DNA of 64,000 bases from Rubrobacter marinus. Lineage in GTDB: Bacteria > Actinomycetota > Rubrobacteria > Rubrobacterales > Rubrobacteraceae. Below the pieces are notes generated by a model. That model worked only from the letters and a program-made list of their open reading frames with translations. It made no database searches and was not told where the DNA came from. The stretch's first letter is position 1, and every line of letters starts with the position of its first letter. A program made the position numbers and the translations under genes. Below are positions 42,123-52,980 of this stretch, in pieces. The stretch covers positions 186,001 to 250,000 of the forward strand of contig NZ_CP045122.1 in assembly GCF_011492965.1 (NCBI RefSeq), given 5' to 3'.

Positions 42123-43376
42123 CTACTCGGACGGACCGGCCTCTTCGACGAACACGCGAAGTCGCAGTGCCGACGGCCACGAACGCCCCGGGCTCCTCCC
42201 ATGAAAATTGCGAGGATGAGCGAACGCGCCGTGATGCGGCAACTTCTCGCTCGGCTCCAGACCGAAGAGCCAGACGAAGTCGTCGCCACGCAAATCTCCT
42301 ACGCTCGGCTCAGCCTCTAGGCCGGAGACACGTACCTTACGGCCGGCCGCATCGAGAAGTAGCAGTTCGTAAGACAGTCCTCCTTCGGGGATCGCTTCGA
42401 GCACCCCTCCCCAGATGTCGAATGGGGCGACCGGCCCGGCAGTCGACGTACTCCTCCACCACGAGGGAGCCACGCGCCGGTAACGGGGGCAGCGATGCCG
42501 GATACGGCATCGCCCGCAGTGCGGTCCCTCGCGTGCGAGAGACTCGGCGGGGACGTTCCGCCCAGGCGGCAGTCCCTCTAGGCTGGCATTCAGCAGCGTC
42601 TCGGTCTCGGTCCGCGCGGCCTCGTCCCAGGGGACTTCTACGCGCTCATTGCCTTGCAGCCACAACTTCACGGTGGCAGAAGGATCGATCCGCTCGATCA
42701 TCAAGCCGTACAACCGCACCTGAAGCGCGTACGCTTCCGGAGGATGGCCGTTCTCGTCCGCGACACGCCCGGTCTTGAAGTCGACGACGTGCAGGACGCC
42801 GTCGAGACCTCGCTCGATGAGATCGGGACGTCCCGAGAGGCGCAGGGCGGGCACTCGCAAAGCGCGCTCGGAGCCGATGGGAACCCCCGGCGAGGTCTCA
42901 CTGCGGTTTCGCCCCGGCTCCCCCATAGCCCGAGGATATCCTCGGCCCCGATGGGCTCCGGTGCGGGACGGGCCCGACGAGACGGCGACCCACTCTCGCA
43001 GCGACGTCGTCCTCTCCAGCCAACTGGTCCGGTCGATGGCCCGGTCGAGCGGAACGAAGCGCCGCGTAGACGGGTCGCCTGCGAGTTCGGCCTCGATTTT
43101 CGCCTTCGCGGCTCCGAAGGTGGCATCCACCGCGTCTCTGACCTCCTCGTCGGACCCGAGCGGTCTGCCCCGTAGTTCGTGCCTGACGGCGTGGATGAGT
43201 TCGCCCAGTATCGCGAGGGGGTTGGGGGGAAGGAGATCTTCTTCTCGCAACCCATGAACCACGGACAGCGGGCATCGACGGAGGTCCGGGAAACGGGAAG
43301 GACTCAAGACCTCCGGAGGACGGATCTCGCGGAGAACGGGGGGCAGCGAAGGCAGCGCGTGTTCCGACCGCTCCAC
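42123..43376 (-). CDS. Cas4/RecB-like PD-(D/E)XK nuclease with Cys cluster
   Basis: 417 residues. The N-terminus begins as in RecB-type nucleases (SPSRFPDLRRCPLSVVHG), the catalytic core is LSGRPDLIERGLDG (Asp) and HVVDFKTGRVAD (D-x-K), and a helix YALQVRLYGLMIE follows. The C-terminal CGRCRIRHRCPRY, with the early Cys, is the iron-sulphur cluster pattern of Cas4/AddB-type nucleases. The GTG start lies four bases after the stop of the large helicase, so it is almost certainly co-transcribed with it. It is not a standard member of Druantia type II as I know it, and may be an added nuclease subunit. Confidence 0.75.
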   Translation of the reverse strand: MERSEHALPSLPPVLREIRPPEVLSPSRFPDLRRCPLSVVHGLREEDLLPPNPLAILGELIHAVRHELRGRPLGSDEEVRDAVDATFGAAKAKIEAELAGDPSTRRFVPLDRAIDRTSWLERTTSLREWVAVSSGPSRTGAHRGRGYPRAMGEPGRNRSETSPGVPIGSERALRVPALRLSGRPDLIERGLDGVLHVVDFKTGRVADENGHPPEAYALQVRLYGLMIERIDPSATVKLWLQGNERVEVPWDEAARTETETLLNASLEGLPPGRNVPAESLAREGPHCGRCRIRHRCPRYRRVAPSWWRSTSTAGPVAPFDIWGGVLEAIPEGGLSYELLLLDAAGRKVRVSGLEAEPSVGDLRGDDFVWLFGLEPSEKLPHHGAFAHPRNFHGRSPGRSWPSALRLRVFVEEAGPSE

Positions 43377-43380
43377 CGGG

Positions 43381-46300
43381 TCACCAGCGGCCTTCGCGTA
43401 TCCACTCCCGGACTTGCACCGGCCGGCGCATCAGGTTGAACGTGTCCCAGCAGTCCACCGGGCCGTCCAGCGAAGCCTCTTCCTCCGCCGTCGCCAGTAC
43501 CGTGTCGGGCGGGGGTTTCTCGGACCCATCCCAGTCCCAGAGAGGATGGGCTATCAGGACCCACCGCGGCATTACACCGCCGCGGGAGTCCAACCGGAAG
43601 GCTGGGACCATCCCGTCCGCGAAGTCGCGAGACTCACCGCCGAAGCGCCGCACCATCTCTTCGGCCAAGCGCCCGGCCGTGCTCTGCCAACGCTCGAGCC
43701 CCAGGTCGGCGAACTCGCCGTCCAAGCCGCACGAGAAACCCGGGTCCAGCATTGCCCGGATGTAGGTGAGGCCGAGCCGCCAGTCGAGGAGGCCGTGGTA
43801 CGGCTGATTGCCGTACCTTAGCAGGCAACGGTAGCAGGCGGTATCGCAGTCTTCGTGGTCTTCGGCCAGCAAACGGTCTAGCGGGTACTCGTCGCGGTCC
43901 GTAAGTATCGAGAGCAGGATGCGCAAGATCTTGGGTGCGCCGCCGTCGGATTCGCTGAGGTTGCGACAGAAGCCCGCCCCGTTCACCAACTCGTCCGTGA
44001 TCTGCAGAAGCGGCAGGCGCGGCTCCACCCCATACGGACGCGGTTCGAGAACCTCGAGCTCCGACGGGTCGATGTCCAACCCTGCAGCGGCCCGGTCCGC
44101 GACGAGGAAGGTTGCGGACAAGGCCGCCGCCCTGACGCCCTGCCATCGAAAGACGACGTAATCGTCGGAACTTCGGGAGCGCGCCGGCAACCTGTGCAGG
44201 GAGAGAGCGTCGTGCACCACAGACGGCGCAATGTACAAGGAGTCGGTCGTCTTCGGGGCAGCCAGCCATAAGGGTTCTTCCCCACCGCTCGCTTCGAAGC
44301 CAGGCAGATTCGGGCCGTCGACCACGGCTTGGTCCGGCAGACGGATGTGACCGCGTCCGAGTCGCACGCGCTGGCTTCCGCGGGAGAACTCGAACCCCAT
44401 CGGCTCGCCTTCGACCAGCGGTCCTCGGTTCAGGCGGTACGTGCGCGCCCGGGGATCGAAAGCCACCCGCGCCCGAGCCCGGAATCCGACGTTCGCGTCC
44501 AGCTCGCACGGCCGGAGCCCGAGGGACTTGCCTTCGGCTTGGACGGACCGATGCCGCGTACCCACCGACGGTTCGTCTTTCGCCACGGGCCCGAAGTCGG
44601 TACGGAAGGCGTTCGGGACGGCGCAGTCCCTGCCGGCGTCGACGGACACGAAGGCACTGCAAGCCTCGCACCGTATCTCCTCGACCCCCTCCGTGTCGCC
44701 CAGACGAGCCCAGGCGCTGCACGCCGGGCACTGGACCATACGGAACATCTCGCCGAAGGGACTACCCTGGAAACCTATCGCATCGGCGTCTTCCCGGTTC
44801 GGGACGTACTCCGGCAGCCCCAGGGACGGGGTGATCCCGACGCACCGATGCTCGTGCTTGTCTTTCACCACCGTGGCGCCGGGAGCGAATTCGTAGATCG
44901 CCACGTCGAGGTCCCGGTCTATGGATCGCGCCACCGGCCTGTTGTCCTCGATGCCCAAGCCAAGGTAAAGGTCGCGCACGCGCGTCGGCATGCCGTACAT
45001 GGGCAGCAGACCCAGCTCCGCGAGGCTGTGGGCCAACCCGCGGGCTACCCCCGAACGGAGGCTGTCGTCCATCTCCCGTAGCAGTCTCTCGGCGTCCGCC
45101 GCCAGAGGGCGTTCGAGATCTCCATCCGCGTTCAGCAAGTCGCGGAATGCCTCGGCCATAGGACGTGTCGCTCCGAGGGCGTCACGCAGGCGAGCCGGCC
45201 AACCGGAGCGTCCGTCGAGGTACGTATTGGTCGGCAAGAACTCTCCGTGTATATCTGGTGGGGACATCAGGTCCCCAGGGTACAGCCCCAGGGGGCGGGA
45301 CCTGTCCTCCTCGCGGAGACGCGAGAACGCGTCCACGAGCCACCTCTTCCTGACGAACCGCTCCGCGATTTCGGTCATCCTCCGGGTCAGGAAAGGCGTC
45401 GGCGGCACGTCCCCCGTTATCTTGCGCGGTTCGTGGAAGTAGTAGGTGTCGTGGCTCCGCGTCCTGCAGATCGTCAACGCCATGGAGAAGGCCTGACCAC
45501 GCCTGCCCGCGCGTCCCACCCTTTGCTGGTAGTTGAAACGTTGGGGCGGCATATTCGACTGCAAAACCGTCTGCAGCGGTCCTACGTCTATGCCAACCTC
45601 CATCGTCGTCGTGACCGTCAACAGATCGATGGTCTCCTTGGCTTCGAAGGCTCGATCCGAGACCCGTAACCGGGTGTCGATCACCCGATCCTCCGACGAG
45701 GAGCCGTTCTCCTCGGTCGTCCCGTCCGACGACCCGTCGGGGTCCGCCTCCCCGTCACGGATCGCCAACTCCTCGACGCGCGGCACGAAGATGCCCCGGA
45801 ACTTGCGTTGCCGCAGGGCGGGATCCTCCGTCTGCCCGGTCAGCTCCTCGCAGTGCAGACGGAACGCGGAATCACCATGACCGTTCGAGGTCTCGGGTGC
45901 CATGCCGCGGACGACCTTCCTCGCGAGGAAGTTGTCTCTGCGCACCCTCTCGACGCGCCCCTCGGCCTCCTCGGGGAGTTGGGTAAAGCAACGCGTGCAA
46001 ACGCCGGCTCCAGGATGGAGATGGACCCGGGAGCAGACCCCGCAGCGCCAGTAAGGGTCATCGGCCTCGGCGAGCCTGATCCTGACCGCGGGCAGGCGTA
46101 CGATGCCGCCTCCGTGGCCGGCTCGCCCGAGGTCGTCGATGGCCTCCATGAGCCTCGTCTCGGCCGCATCCCCCCAGGCGGCACGCGCGAAGTCTTTGAC
46201 CCGACGCGTCCCCACGTCGCCGTACACGGTCCACGGGGCCACCTCGTTGTCCTCTCTGTGATACGGATTGGGTTCGTAGCGGTAGGAGTCGGTTATCACC

Positions 46301-49300
46301 CGCAGGAGAGCGGAAAGGAGCGACACGCGGTCCGCGGATCGCCTGTCTCCCGGCAGGTCGTCCGGGCGCACGGTGACGTAGCCGAGGCCCGATTCTTCGG
46401 GCGAGAAGTACGTCCTGCTGAAAACGACGTCCGTCATGGTCCGATGGAATGCGCGCACCAGTTGTCGCCGCGCGGTGTGGCGGGTCGCGTCAGACGTCGG
46501 ATCCCCGCGCCAGAAGACCTCGCCGTCGCGGATCTCGAAGAGATCGTCCCAGTCGAACCGGCGCGTCCTGTTCTGTTCGTTCAGTCCCGCCGGCCGGTCC
46601 ACCCCGGCGTCGTCGTAGGGATGCACGCCACGACGCACCATGTCCGCGATGAGCCACGAGACCCCCTTGCCGGGCCCGAAAGCGTCCCAGTCGTCCGGGT
46701 GCTCGACCACCGAGGAAAGTTCGATGGAGGGCTCGAGGCAGGCGCGAAGCTCCTCTTGCAACTCCGTGCGACGCGGCATGGCTTCCTGCACCTCGTCGAA
46801 ATCTTCCCTGGCAGCCGCCGCGGATATGGCTCTCTGGATCTCTGCGAGCTCCGCCTCCACGACCTCCGCATCGCGCTTCGACGCCAGGAACCTCCGCAGG
46901 TTCCCGATCAGCAGCTCGCGCCGCAGGTCTTGGTGATGGTTGCTCTCTATGTCCAGGGCGGCCTTGGCCGCGTCTTGACGGCTGTCGGAGAAGGATATGA
47001 GCTTCGCGCCCTCCGGGTTGGCGACGCGCTGGGCGTCGAACAGCTCGGTCGCGAGCAGCTGCGTGGTCTTGGCGAAACCGGCCCGAAAGTTCCGCACGGG
47101 AGAGAGACGCCCCATTCCGAGGCTGCGTCTATAGTAATCCGTGCCGCACTTGGGGCAGGCGTAGGGCACGTGCGTTTCGGACGAGCGTCGGCCACGATCG
47201 TGCTTGTCCAGGGCATTATCCCTCTCATAGACGAAGCCGCGGACCACGTTGCCTGGCGGGGCACCGCCACCCCGACGCCCGTCGGGGACTCTGCTGACTA
47301 CGCCCGTCTCGCGATCCAAGAATGCCCGTAGCCAGCTACCATGATCCCTGCTGCCGGTCTCTCCACGAATCCGAGTGTCGTGGGAGCCGGTGGGCCAGAA
47401 CAGCGCGTACTGCTTGAAAGACAGTTCCTCGAAACGCTGGGAAGCTGCGGCGTCCGGCAGACCGTCCAGCTGCGGCTCGTGGGGCAGCAGTTCCGTGTGG
47501 AAGCCGGCCCCGCCCGACCCGTGCGAACGCATGCCCCCGAAAAAGAGCTCGCCACAGCACTCGCAGTAGAGGAGCTCGAATTGCCGGAGCGACTGCCGAC
47601 CTTCCCCGGGCATCTCGTAGTCCTTGCGCCCTTCCCGCTCGACGCTGAGGCGCCCGACCTCCACGCCACGCGTCGAGACCTCCTCGGTGGACCCGGCCCC
47701 CGCCTCCTTCGATGCCGGGGCGTACAAGCCCTCTATGCTGCGGAAGAAAGTGTGCATCCGGAACGATCTAGCGTCCGAGGCATCCCCTCTCAGGAAACCT
47801 TGCAGCCCGTCGCCGGACCCGCGCACGAAGAGCAGCGCCCTCACCGCTTCGAGCGCCGCGTCGAAGGGGACCTCGGCGGGCGTGCCGCCGAGCCGGCGCA
47901 GGTCCTTGAAGAGGAACCATCCGATGCGTCGCACCGTCGTGGCGCGAGTCCGGTCTTCTTCCGCGTCCCAGCACGCCGCCACCAGCCGGGCCGACGCCTC
48001 CTCAACGCAGCGCTCGATCAGGTCCCTCGCATCCGGGACGTCGTCGACGCCCAGGTCCCACGCGACGGCCCGCCACAATCGCTCGACCTCGTGGTCTACG
48101 GCCGGATCCGGGGCCGAAGCAGTCTCGGCACGAACCATGTCCTCGCCTCTCCCTTGTCCGAGCGCGTGCTCGAGTAGGTCGCGGTAGGGGCGCGAGTCCA
48201 GGGAGCTGAGGCCCGCCGACTCGCGGGCCGATCGAACCTCCTCGCCCGGCACGATGGAACCCCGCCACCGGGCCTTGCCCTCCTCTTCGGAGGTCGTGGA
48301 CGCGGGTAGGCCGAAGCGGCCGAACATGTCCCAGAGGTACTCGGTGCTCGCCTGGGCCTCCTCTTCCGGTTCCGCGGGCAGGGAGGCGCTGGACGCCAAG
48401 ATGCGAAGTTTGTGCCTGTGTTCCTCCCTCGTCAACCCCAGGCGGTCGAGTAGCAGTCGCAGCAGGTAGGCCACCTCGGTTCCGGCCGAGCCTCGCTGGA
48501 GGTGCAACTCGTCGAGGATCAGATAGAAGTACGAGTCCGGCTTCTCCAACCACTCGCGGGTCTTGGAGAAGATCGGCTCGTCGACCTCTCGGGTCAGCAT
48601 GGCGCTGAGCATGCTCACGTTGGTGATGAGGACGTCGGGCGGGTGAGCCTGCATGTCCCAGCGCGACACCACCTCCCCGCCATCGACCGAGGGGAACATG
48701 AACGGGGCTTCGTCTCCGAACGCGGAGGGAGCCCGCCAGAGATCCGCTTCCGTGCCTCCCGCGTGGTAGCGCGCGGAGCGTTGGTCTTCTTCCAATGCGA
48801 CCATCCGCTCGAAGAGCTCCTTCTGCCTTCGCCGTCGCCGGGCCAGCTCGGAAGCCCGTACCTGCCGCAGTGATACTCCTCCGTCCTCGTCGGCCCCGCC
48901 AACCGGGACGACGCGGTCGAGTCCCGGGTCGTTTTTGTCGGCATCCAAGATGTTGCGGAAACCGGGGTGGTCCTCGTGGCCCGTGACGGGCGTTTTGCCC
49001 GTGTACCTGCCGAAGAATATGCGGTTGCCGTCGAACTCGCGATCCATGACCTTCCGAGCTTCCCGCGAGTCGAGAGCCCTCCTGAGCCGCACCATTTGGT
49101 CTTCGACCAGGGCGTTCATCGGATAGAGGACGAGGGCGCGCACCGCGGCATCCCGCTGCTCTCCCTCCCGATGCGGACGGAAAGGGCTCCGCCTGGGGTT
49201 GTCCGTCGTGGGCCGTAGCTGCGGCGGTATGGCCTCGTAGCGGACCTTGGGCCTGCCTCTTTTGTCGGGTTTGGTGTAGGGACGTCCCGTCGAAGGATCG

Positions 49301-49836
49301 TGCCACCAGCGCCTTCGCAAGAAACCCTCCTCGGGCTCGGGCCAACCTTTCGCCTCTTTGGAGAGGGAAGCGAGTAGGGGCAGCAGGAACGCTTCGGTCT
49401 TGCCCGAACCCGTGCCCGAGGTCACTATGCCCGGCGAACCCGTGCGCGTGCCTCGACCGAGCATTTGTACTTGGTGGGCGTAGGGCGCGAACTCGCCCAC
49501 GCGCTCGGTAGGCACGTCCTCCCCCTCCGTCCTGGACCGCGACGGGAACAGTCCTGCCAGCACCAGTTCGACGAAGGCTCGCCGCTCCTCGGTGTCGAAG
49601 TCGGGAAGGATGTCCGTCCCCGGTTCTTCGGCCTCGACCAAGTCGTGCAAGTCGAACGGCGCCGACGCGTACTTGGGCAGGGGCTCGATTAGCGGCTCGG
49701 TGCAGAGCGTTCCCGGAGTGGTCAGCAGGCGCCGCCTCTCGTCGGCCACGCTTTCGTCGTGGATTCGGAAAGCCGTGTCGAGGTAGCTCAGGTACAAGTC
49801 CCGGATCCTCAGGAAGCTTCCGATGGGGTCCTGCAT
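43381..49836 (-). CDS. DUF1998 helicase, DruE-like, of a Druantia type II-like system
   Basis: A 2151-residue superfamily 2 helicase-like protein. The ATG at 49836 has GGGGAGGAG upstream. Residues about 115-330 hold HQVQMLGRGTRTGSPGIVTS, the Walker A region GTGSGKTEAFLLPLLASL and ALVLYPMNALVEDQMVRLRR; DELHLQRGSAGTEV gives the DExH box. The C-terminal helicase half has DVGPLQTVLQSNMPPQRFNY and QRVGRAGRRGQ. The end has the four-cysteine DUF1998 signature CDTACYRCLLRYGNQ with LLDWRLGLTYI. Size and order match DruE of Druantia. The separate-protein arrangement of DISARM (DrmA and DrmB) does not fit. It acts with the upstream proteins on invading DNA. Confidence 0.85.
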   Translation of the reverse strand: MQDPIGSFLRIRDLYLSYLDTAFRIHDESVADERRRLLTTPGTLCTEPLIEPLPKYASAPFDLHDLVEAEEPGTDILPDFDTEERRAFVELVLAGLFPSRSRTEGEDVPTERVGEFAPYAHQVQMLGRGTRTGSPGIVTSGTGSGKTEAFLLPLLASLSKEAKGWPEPEEGFLRRRWWHDPSTGRPYTKPDKRGRPKVRYEAIPPQLRPTTDNPRRSPFRPHREGEQRDAAVRALVLYPMNALVEDQMVRLRRALDSREARKVMDREFDGNRIFFGRYTGKTPVTGHEDHPGFRNILDADKNDPGLDRVVPVGGADEDGGVSLRQVRASELARRRRRQKELFERMVALEEDQRSARYHAGGTEADLWRAPSAFGDEAPFMFPSVDGGEVVSRWDMQAHPPDVLITNVSMLSAMLTREVDEPIFSKTREWLEKPDSYFYLILDELHLQRGSAGTEVAYLLRLLLDRLGLTREEHRHKLRILASSASLPAEPEEEAQASTEYLWDMFGRFGLPASTTSEEEGKARWRGSIVPGEEVRSARESAGLSSLDSRPYRDLLEHALGQGRGEDMVRAETASAPDPAVDHEVERLWRAVAWDLGVDDVPDARDLIERCVEEASARLVAACWDAEEDRTRATTVRRIGWFLFKDLRRLGGTPAEVPFDAALEAVRALLFVRGSGDGLQGFLRGDASDARSFRMHTFFRSIEGLYAPASKEAGAGSTEEVSTRGVEVGRLSVEREGRKDYEMPGEGRQSLRQFELLYCECCGELFFGGMRSHGSGGAGFHTELLPHEPQLDGLPDAAASQRFEELSFKQYALFWPTGSHDTRIRGETGSRDHGSWLRAFLDRETGVVSRVPDGRRGGGAPPGNVVRGFVYERDNALDKHDRGRRSSETHVPYACPKCGTDYYRRSLGMGRLSPVRNFRAGFAKTTQLLATELFDAQRVANPEGAKLISFSDSRQDAAKAALDIESNHHQDLRRELLIGNLRRFLASKRDAEVVEAELAEIQRAISAAAAREDFDEVQEAMPRRTELQEELRACLEPSIELSSVVEHPDDWDAFGPGKGVSWLIADMVRRGVHPYDDAGVDRPAGLNEQNRTRRFDWDDLFEIRDGEVFWRGDPTSDATRHTARRQLVRAFHRTMTDVVFSRTYFSPEESGLGYVTVRPDDLPGDRRSADRVSLLSALLRVITDSYRYEPNPYHREDNEVAPWTVYGDVGTRRVKDFARAAWGDAAETRLMEAIDDLGRAGHGGGIVRLPAVRIRLAEADDPYWRCGVCSRVHLHPGAGVCTRCFTQLPEEAEGRVERVRRDNFLARKVVRGMAPETSNGHGDSAFRLHCEELTGQTEDPALRQRKFRGIFVPRVEELAIRDGEADPDGSSDGTTEENGSSSEDRVIDTRLRVSDRAFEAKETIDLLTVTTTMEVGIDVGPLQTVLQSNMPPQRFNYQQRVGRAGRRGQAFSMALTICRTRSHDTYYFHEPRKITGDVPPTPFLTRRMTEIAERFVRKRWLVDAFSRLREEDRSRPLGLYPGDLMSPPDIHGEFLPTNTYLDGRSGWPARLRDALGATRPMAEAFRDLLNADGDLERPLAADAERLLREMDDSLRSGVARGLAHSLAELGLLPMYGMPTRVRDLYLGLGIEDNRPVARSIDRDLDVAIYEFAPGATVVKDKHEHRCVGITPSLGLPEYVPNREDADAIGFQGSPFGEMFRMVQCPACSAWARLGDTEGVEEIRCEACSAFVSVDAGRDCAVPNAFRTDFGPVAKDEPSVGTRHRSVQAEGKSLGLRPCELDANVGFRARARVAFDPRARTYRLNRGPLVEGEPMGFEFSRGSQRVRLGRGHIRLPDQAVVDGPNLPGFEASGGEEPLWLAAPKTTDSLYIAPSVVHDALSLHRLPARSRSSDDYVVFRWQGVRAAALSATFLVADRAAAGLDIDPSELEVLEPRPYGVEPRLPLLQITDELVNGAGFCRNLSESDGGAPKILRILLSILTDRDEYPLDRLLAEDHEDCDTACYRCLLRYGNQPYHGLLDWRLGLTYIRAMLDPGFSCGLDGEFADLGLERWQSTAGRLAEEMVRRFGGESRDFADGMVPAFRLDSRGGVMPRWVLIAHPLWDWDGSEKPPPDTVLATAEEEASLDGPVDCWDTFNLMRRPVQVREWIREGRW

Positions 49837-49847
49837 GTTCTCCTCCC

Positions 49848-51269
49848 CTAACCTTCTCCGCGGCCGAAGTAGAAGCAGCCTACCTCGGAGATCCATTTTG
49901 CCAACCGTCGACGATAGCCGAAGGCCATCGGGTACCTGTACTCCTCCACCGTCGCGCCGTCGCTGCCCAACACCGGCCCGGCCAGGCCGTCTCCCAGCAC
50001 GGCGCACAGGCGGCCGATGGGCAACGGCAGGTATACGCCCTCTCGCTCCGGACGGGCGATGGGCGACCGGGGCTCGAGAACGAAGGGCGGAGACTCCTCG
50101 TCCAAGGAATAGGCGAGCAGCAGCGCCCAATTGCGTGCATAGGTCCAAGCCCATTCCTCGCCGTCCACCAGAACCACGTAGATGGTGGCCCGTTCCCGGT
50201 GGGTCCGTTTCTCGACGCGGACGCCCCCGCCGCGCGAGCGGCCTTCGTCCGGCGACACGGCGACGAACCGGCCCGAGTACCAGTTCCAACGGCCCTCCGT
50301 CGCGAAACCCGCAGGGGCCGCCCCCTCGCGCAACTCCTCTTGCTGGTACCCCGGGCTCACGTCCAGCGCCCCCTCGGCGGAGCCCCCGAGGGGCCAGCGG
50401 AGCCATCGCGGCGGGGCGAGCCCCAGCTCGGCGGAGATCTCCGAGAGAGCGGACGGGGAGTCGCACTCGACGCGCACGACGCGCGGCATCCACCTGCAGG
50501 GAGGCAGTGAGGCGTCACTGCCAAGACACCCGCCTCCGACGGATCGCCGCGCCTGCCCCTCCAGCACGGACGGGACCAACCCCAGCAGGGCGGCCCGCAC
50601 GCGCCCTCCGACTCCGAACGCGACGAAGCCCGGCCGACGAGCCACGACATAGGTCGCCCGTCTGCCCTGGGCGCGTGCGACATCCATGGTTCCGGCCTCG
50701 ACCCACCCCCGTATCAGGTCGTAGTAGAGGCCGGGATCGTCGCGGAACGGTACCCCGATCATGGCCGCGAAGAGGTCCAGCAGCACGCCGAACCTTACCC
50801 CGCTCCTTTTCACGGACAGCGCGGCGAGCGCGTCGGCGAGGTGGCCGACTCGACCATCGGGCTCCACTCCGTGCCAGCGTGGCCGGACCTCGGTGCCGTT
50901 CGTGGGGCGGGGGACCACGACTGCTCCGCTCGCGTGATCCCTACCCCGGTCTCCGTACTCGCGCAGGGCACGCTCGATTCGCGGGACCTCCGAGACGGGA
51001 ACGACCCGGCCGTCCGGCAGGCGAACCGCTTTGCGTCGGCTGTCGTGGATGGCGCCCTGCCAATGGCGCCGCGCTCCGGCATCCGCGCAGCGGCGGTCGG
51101 CCCGTCTCGTCGGGAAGTCCGTGTCACCGATGAACAGGAGGAGATAGGGCCGGTTCCTGGGACCGACCACCAACCAGTCGAACCCGACTCTCGGCGTCGG
51201 GCTGAACTCGCCGACCCCCGGGCCCAGATAACGCAGATCCGGCTCCAGATCTACGAGGTCCGGCGTCAC
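49848..51269 (-). CDS. DruG-like protein of the Druantia type II-like operon
   Basis: 473 residues from the GTG at 51269; the frame is open further upstream, but that part overlaps the neighbour and looks unnatural. No known domain is seen. Blocks are VGFDWLVVGPRNRPYLLLF, AYSLDEESPPFVLEPRS and PLPIGRLCAVLGDG. It ends 11 bases before the helicase start. The DruG name rests on position between DruF-like and DruE-like genes, not on motif. Function in the known system is not clear. Confidence 0.55.
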   Translation of the reverse strand: MTPDLVDLEPDLRYLGPGVGEFSPTPRVGFDWLVVGPRNRPYLLLFIGDTDFPTRRADRRCADAGARRHWQGAIHDSRRKAVRLPDGRVVPVSEVPRIERALREYGDRGRDHASGAVVVPRPTNGTEVRPRWHGVEPDGRVGHLADALAALSVKRSGVRFGVLLDLFAAMIGVPFRDDPGLYYDLIRGWVEAGTMDVARAQGRRATYVVARRPGFVAFGVGGRVRAALLGLVPSVLEGQARRSVGGGCLGSDASLPPCRWMPRVVRVECDSPSALSEISAELGLAPPRWLRWPLGGSAEGALDVSPGYQQEELREGAAPAGFATEGRWNWYSGRFVAVSPDEGRSRGGGVRVEKRTHRERATIYVVLVDGEEWAWTYARNWALLLAYSLDEESPPFVLEPRSPIARPEREGVYLPLPIGRLCAVLGDGLAGPVLGSDGATVEEYRYPMAFGYRRRLAKWISEVGCFYFGRGEG

Positions 51270-51306
51270 GCCGACGTTCTCGTCGCCGAGTCCCCGGACG
51301 CGATAC

Positions 51307-52980
51307 CTAGGGGATGTCCCGCCCGCCCTCCGTCTCGCCGGTCCCGGGAGCGCAGGATTCGACGAAGTACCGACCGGCGGGCAGGCGTTTGTAGTCGTGG
51401 GGAATCTGTCTGCCGACCAGCACGAGCGTGGTCTCGCTACGGCGGGCGTGGCCTTCGGGGTCATGCCACGACACCCGAATGGTCCATCGACCGGGGGCCC
51501 GCCGAGCCAACCACTCCGGAAGTCGCCACTCGTCGCCCTCCGCAGAGGATGGGCTCGCCTCGTCTACCAAAGCTTCTTCCTCGTCCAGGACTTCGACCCG
51601 CTCGGCTGCGTCGAACCGCACCACCGGCAGGAAGCCGGGGAAGGCGTAGAATCCGGCCCCGGTGCGGACACCGCCCGCGAGGCGCACCGATGGGGGGATC
51701 ATGGTCTCCTGCAGGTGCTTCGCCTCTTCGAGGCCCGCGGGGCCTCGGCCCGGACGACGACCTTGCAACCCGTCACCTGTTGCCAGCCGGGACCCGCGAC
51801 GGGCGGGCCGTCCCACCGTAGGCCCGCCCGAACGCTCGGACCTTGTCATCCCTCACCAATGCTACGTCGGCTTCGTTCGCTTCGGAGCCCCTACGAGCCG
51901 GTATTCGTTGGTTATCAACTCTCGAAACACCAGCACGCCGCGTCCGGCATGCATGGAAACTTTCGGGACGCGAAGCCTTCCCTCGAGGGCCGCGATTGCC
52001 GCGCCGTCCATCCCCGACTCCTCCGCCTCGCCGGGTCGGTCCGCGACGAGGAAGCGGGAGAACCCCCCGATCTCGTCCTCGAGGTCGCGCACGGAGAAAC
52101 CCGCGGGCGGTCGCACCCGATCCGAGCAAGCAACGTATGGGAAGAGCTCGCCGTCGTCGGTGAAGGCCATGAGCCCGACATTCATGGCTTCTTCGGGAGT
52201 GCCCGGACTCTCCTCGCGAGGGGGCAATGCTTCCTGGCGTATGGCCCTCCAGAAGGCGCTCTCGCGCACATCGGCGCCGACTTCCACGAAGTTGTCGACG
52301 AACTCCTCGAGATCCCGGCGGAAGGACTCGCCAAACGATGCTTCGTTCTCCTCCAGTGCGGCTACCACGGGCGCTATGGGAGGCTCCTCCCCGACCAGAT
52401 CCCTCTGTACCAAGAGCAGCCGCAGCGTGTGTCGGTCACGGCGGTGCGGGAAGGCGAGGAACCAGGACGGCCCTATGATCTTGCGGTAGCTGTCGTATGG
52501 CGGGAGCACGAGCTCTCTGTAGCCGTCGGAGGACGACGCTCTCCTGGCGATCCATGACGCGAGGTCCTCCCAGAACATCGGCAGGTGCCTCAGATGCTGG
52601 TAGCGCCCGAACAGCCGCTCCATCCTTGCATGGAACCCGTCGTCGCCCGGAGGAAAACCGTAGGCCACCAGACAGGTGAACCAGAGGGCGGCGAAGAAAC
52701 GGGGAGGCCGGTCGTGGAAAGGCGTCCACCCCCGGTAGTCTCCGCAGAACCCCTCGAAACTGATGCCGGGTGGCATCTGCGACAGAACGGTCTCGACGAA
52801 GGTTCCTGCTACGTCTTCCGGGGCTGCGGAGCGGTCGCCCACGACCTCCAGGAGCTCTTCGGGGGTAGCCGGGATACGCTCTACGGGTTTGTCGAGGAAG
52901 CTTCCATCGCCGCGGAAACAGTAGGCGACGAGCCGCTCGTTCCACCTCTCGTAATCCCACGTGCGCCACTCGGCGTCCAC
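51307..52980 (-). pseudogene. DruF-like protein of the Druantia type II-like operon, with three one-base shifts
   Basis: The GTG at 52980 has AGGGGA upstream. The first 370 residues (WRTWDYERWNERLVAYCFRG, YDSYRKIIGPSWFLAFPHRR, FRRDLEEFVDNFVEVGADVR) run to a TAG at 51864. Coding signal continues in other frames: EANEADVALVRDDKVRAFGR, then WQQVTGCKVVVRAEAPR, then GLEEAKHLQETMIPPSVRLA to a stop at 51307. One base added at each of 51888-51891, 51801-51803 and 51734-51736 rebuilds one protein of about 558 residues. The intact gene would be DruF by its place after the methylase. The shifts are probably sequencing errors. Confidence 0.6.

Noticed and set aside
51307-51849. Separate 180-residue gene after the DruF-like stop
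   Set aside because: Its first 45 residues look unnatural, while natural sequence continues in the other frames; one gene with three one-base shifts explains all pieces better.
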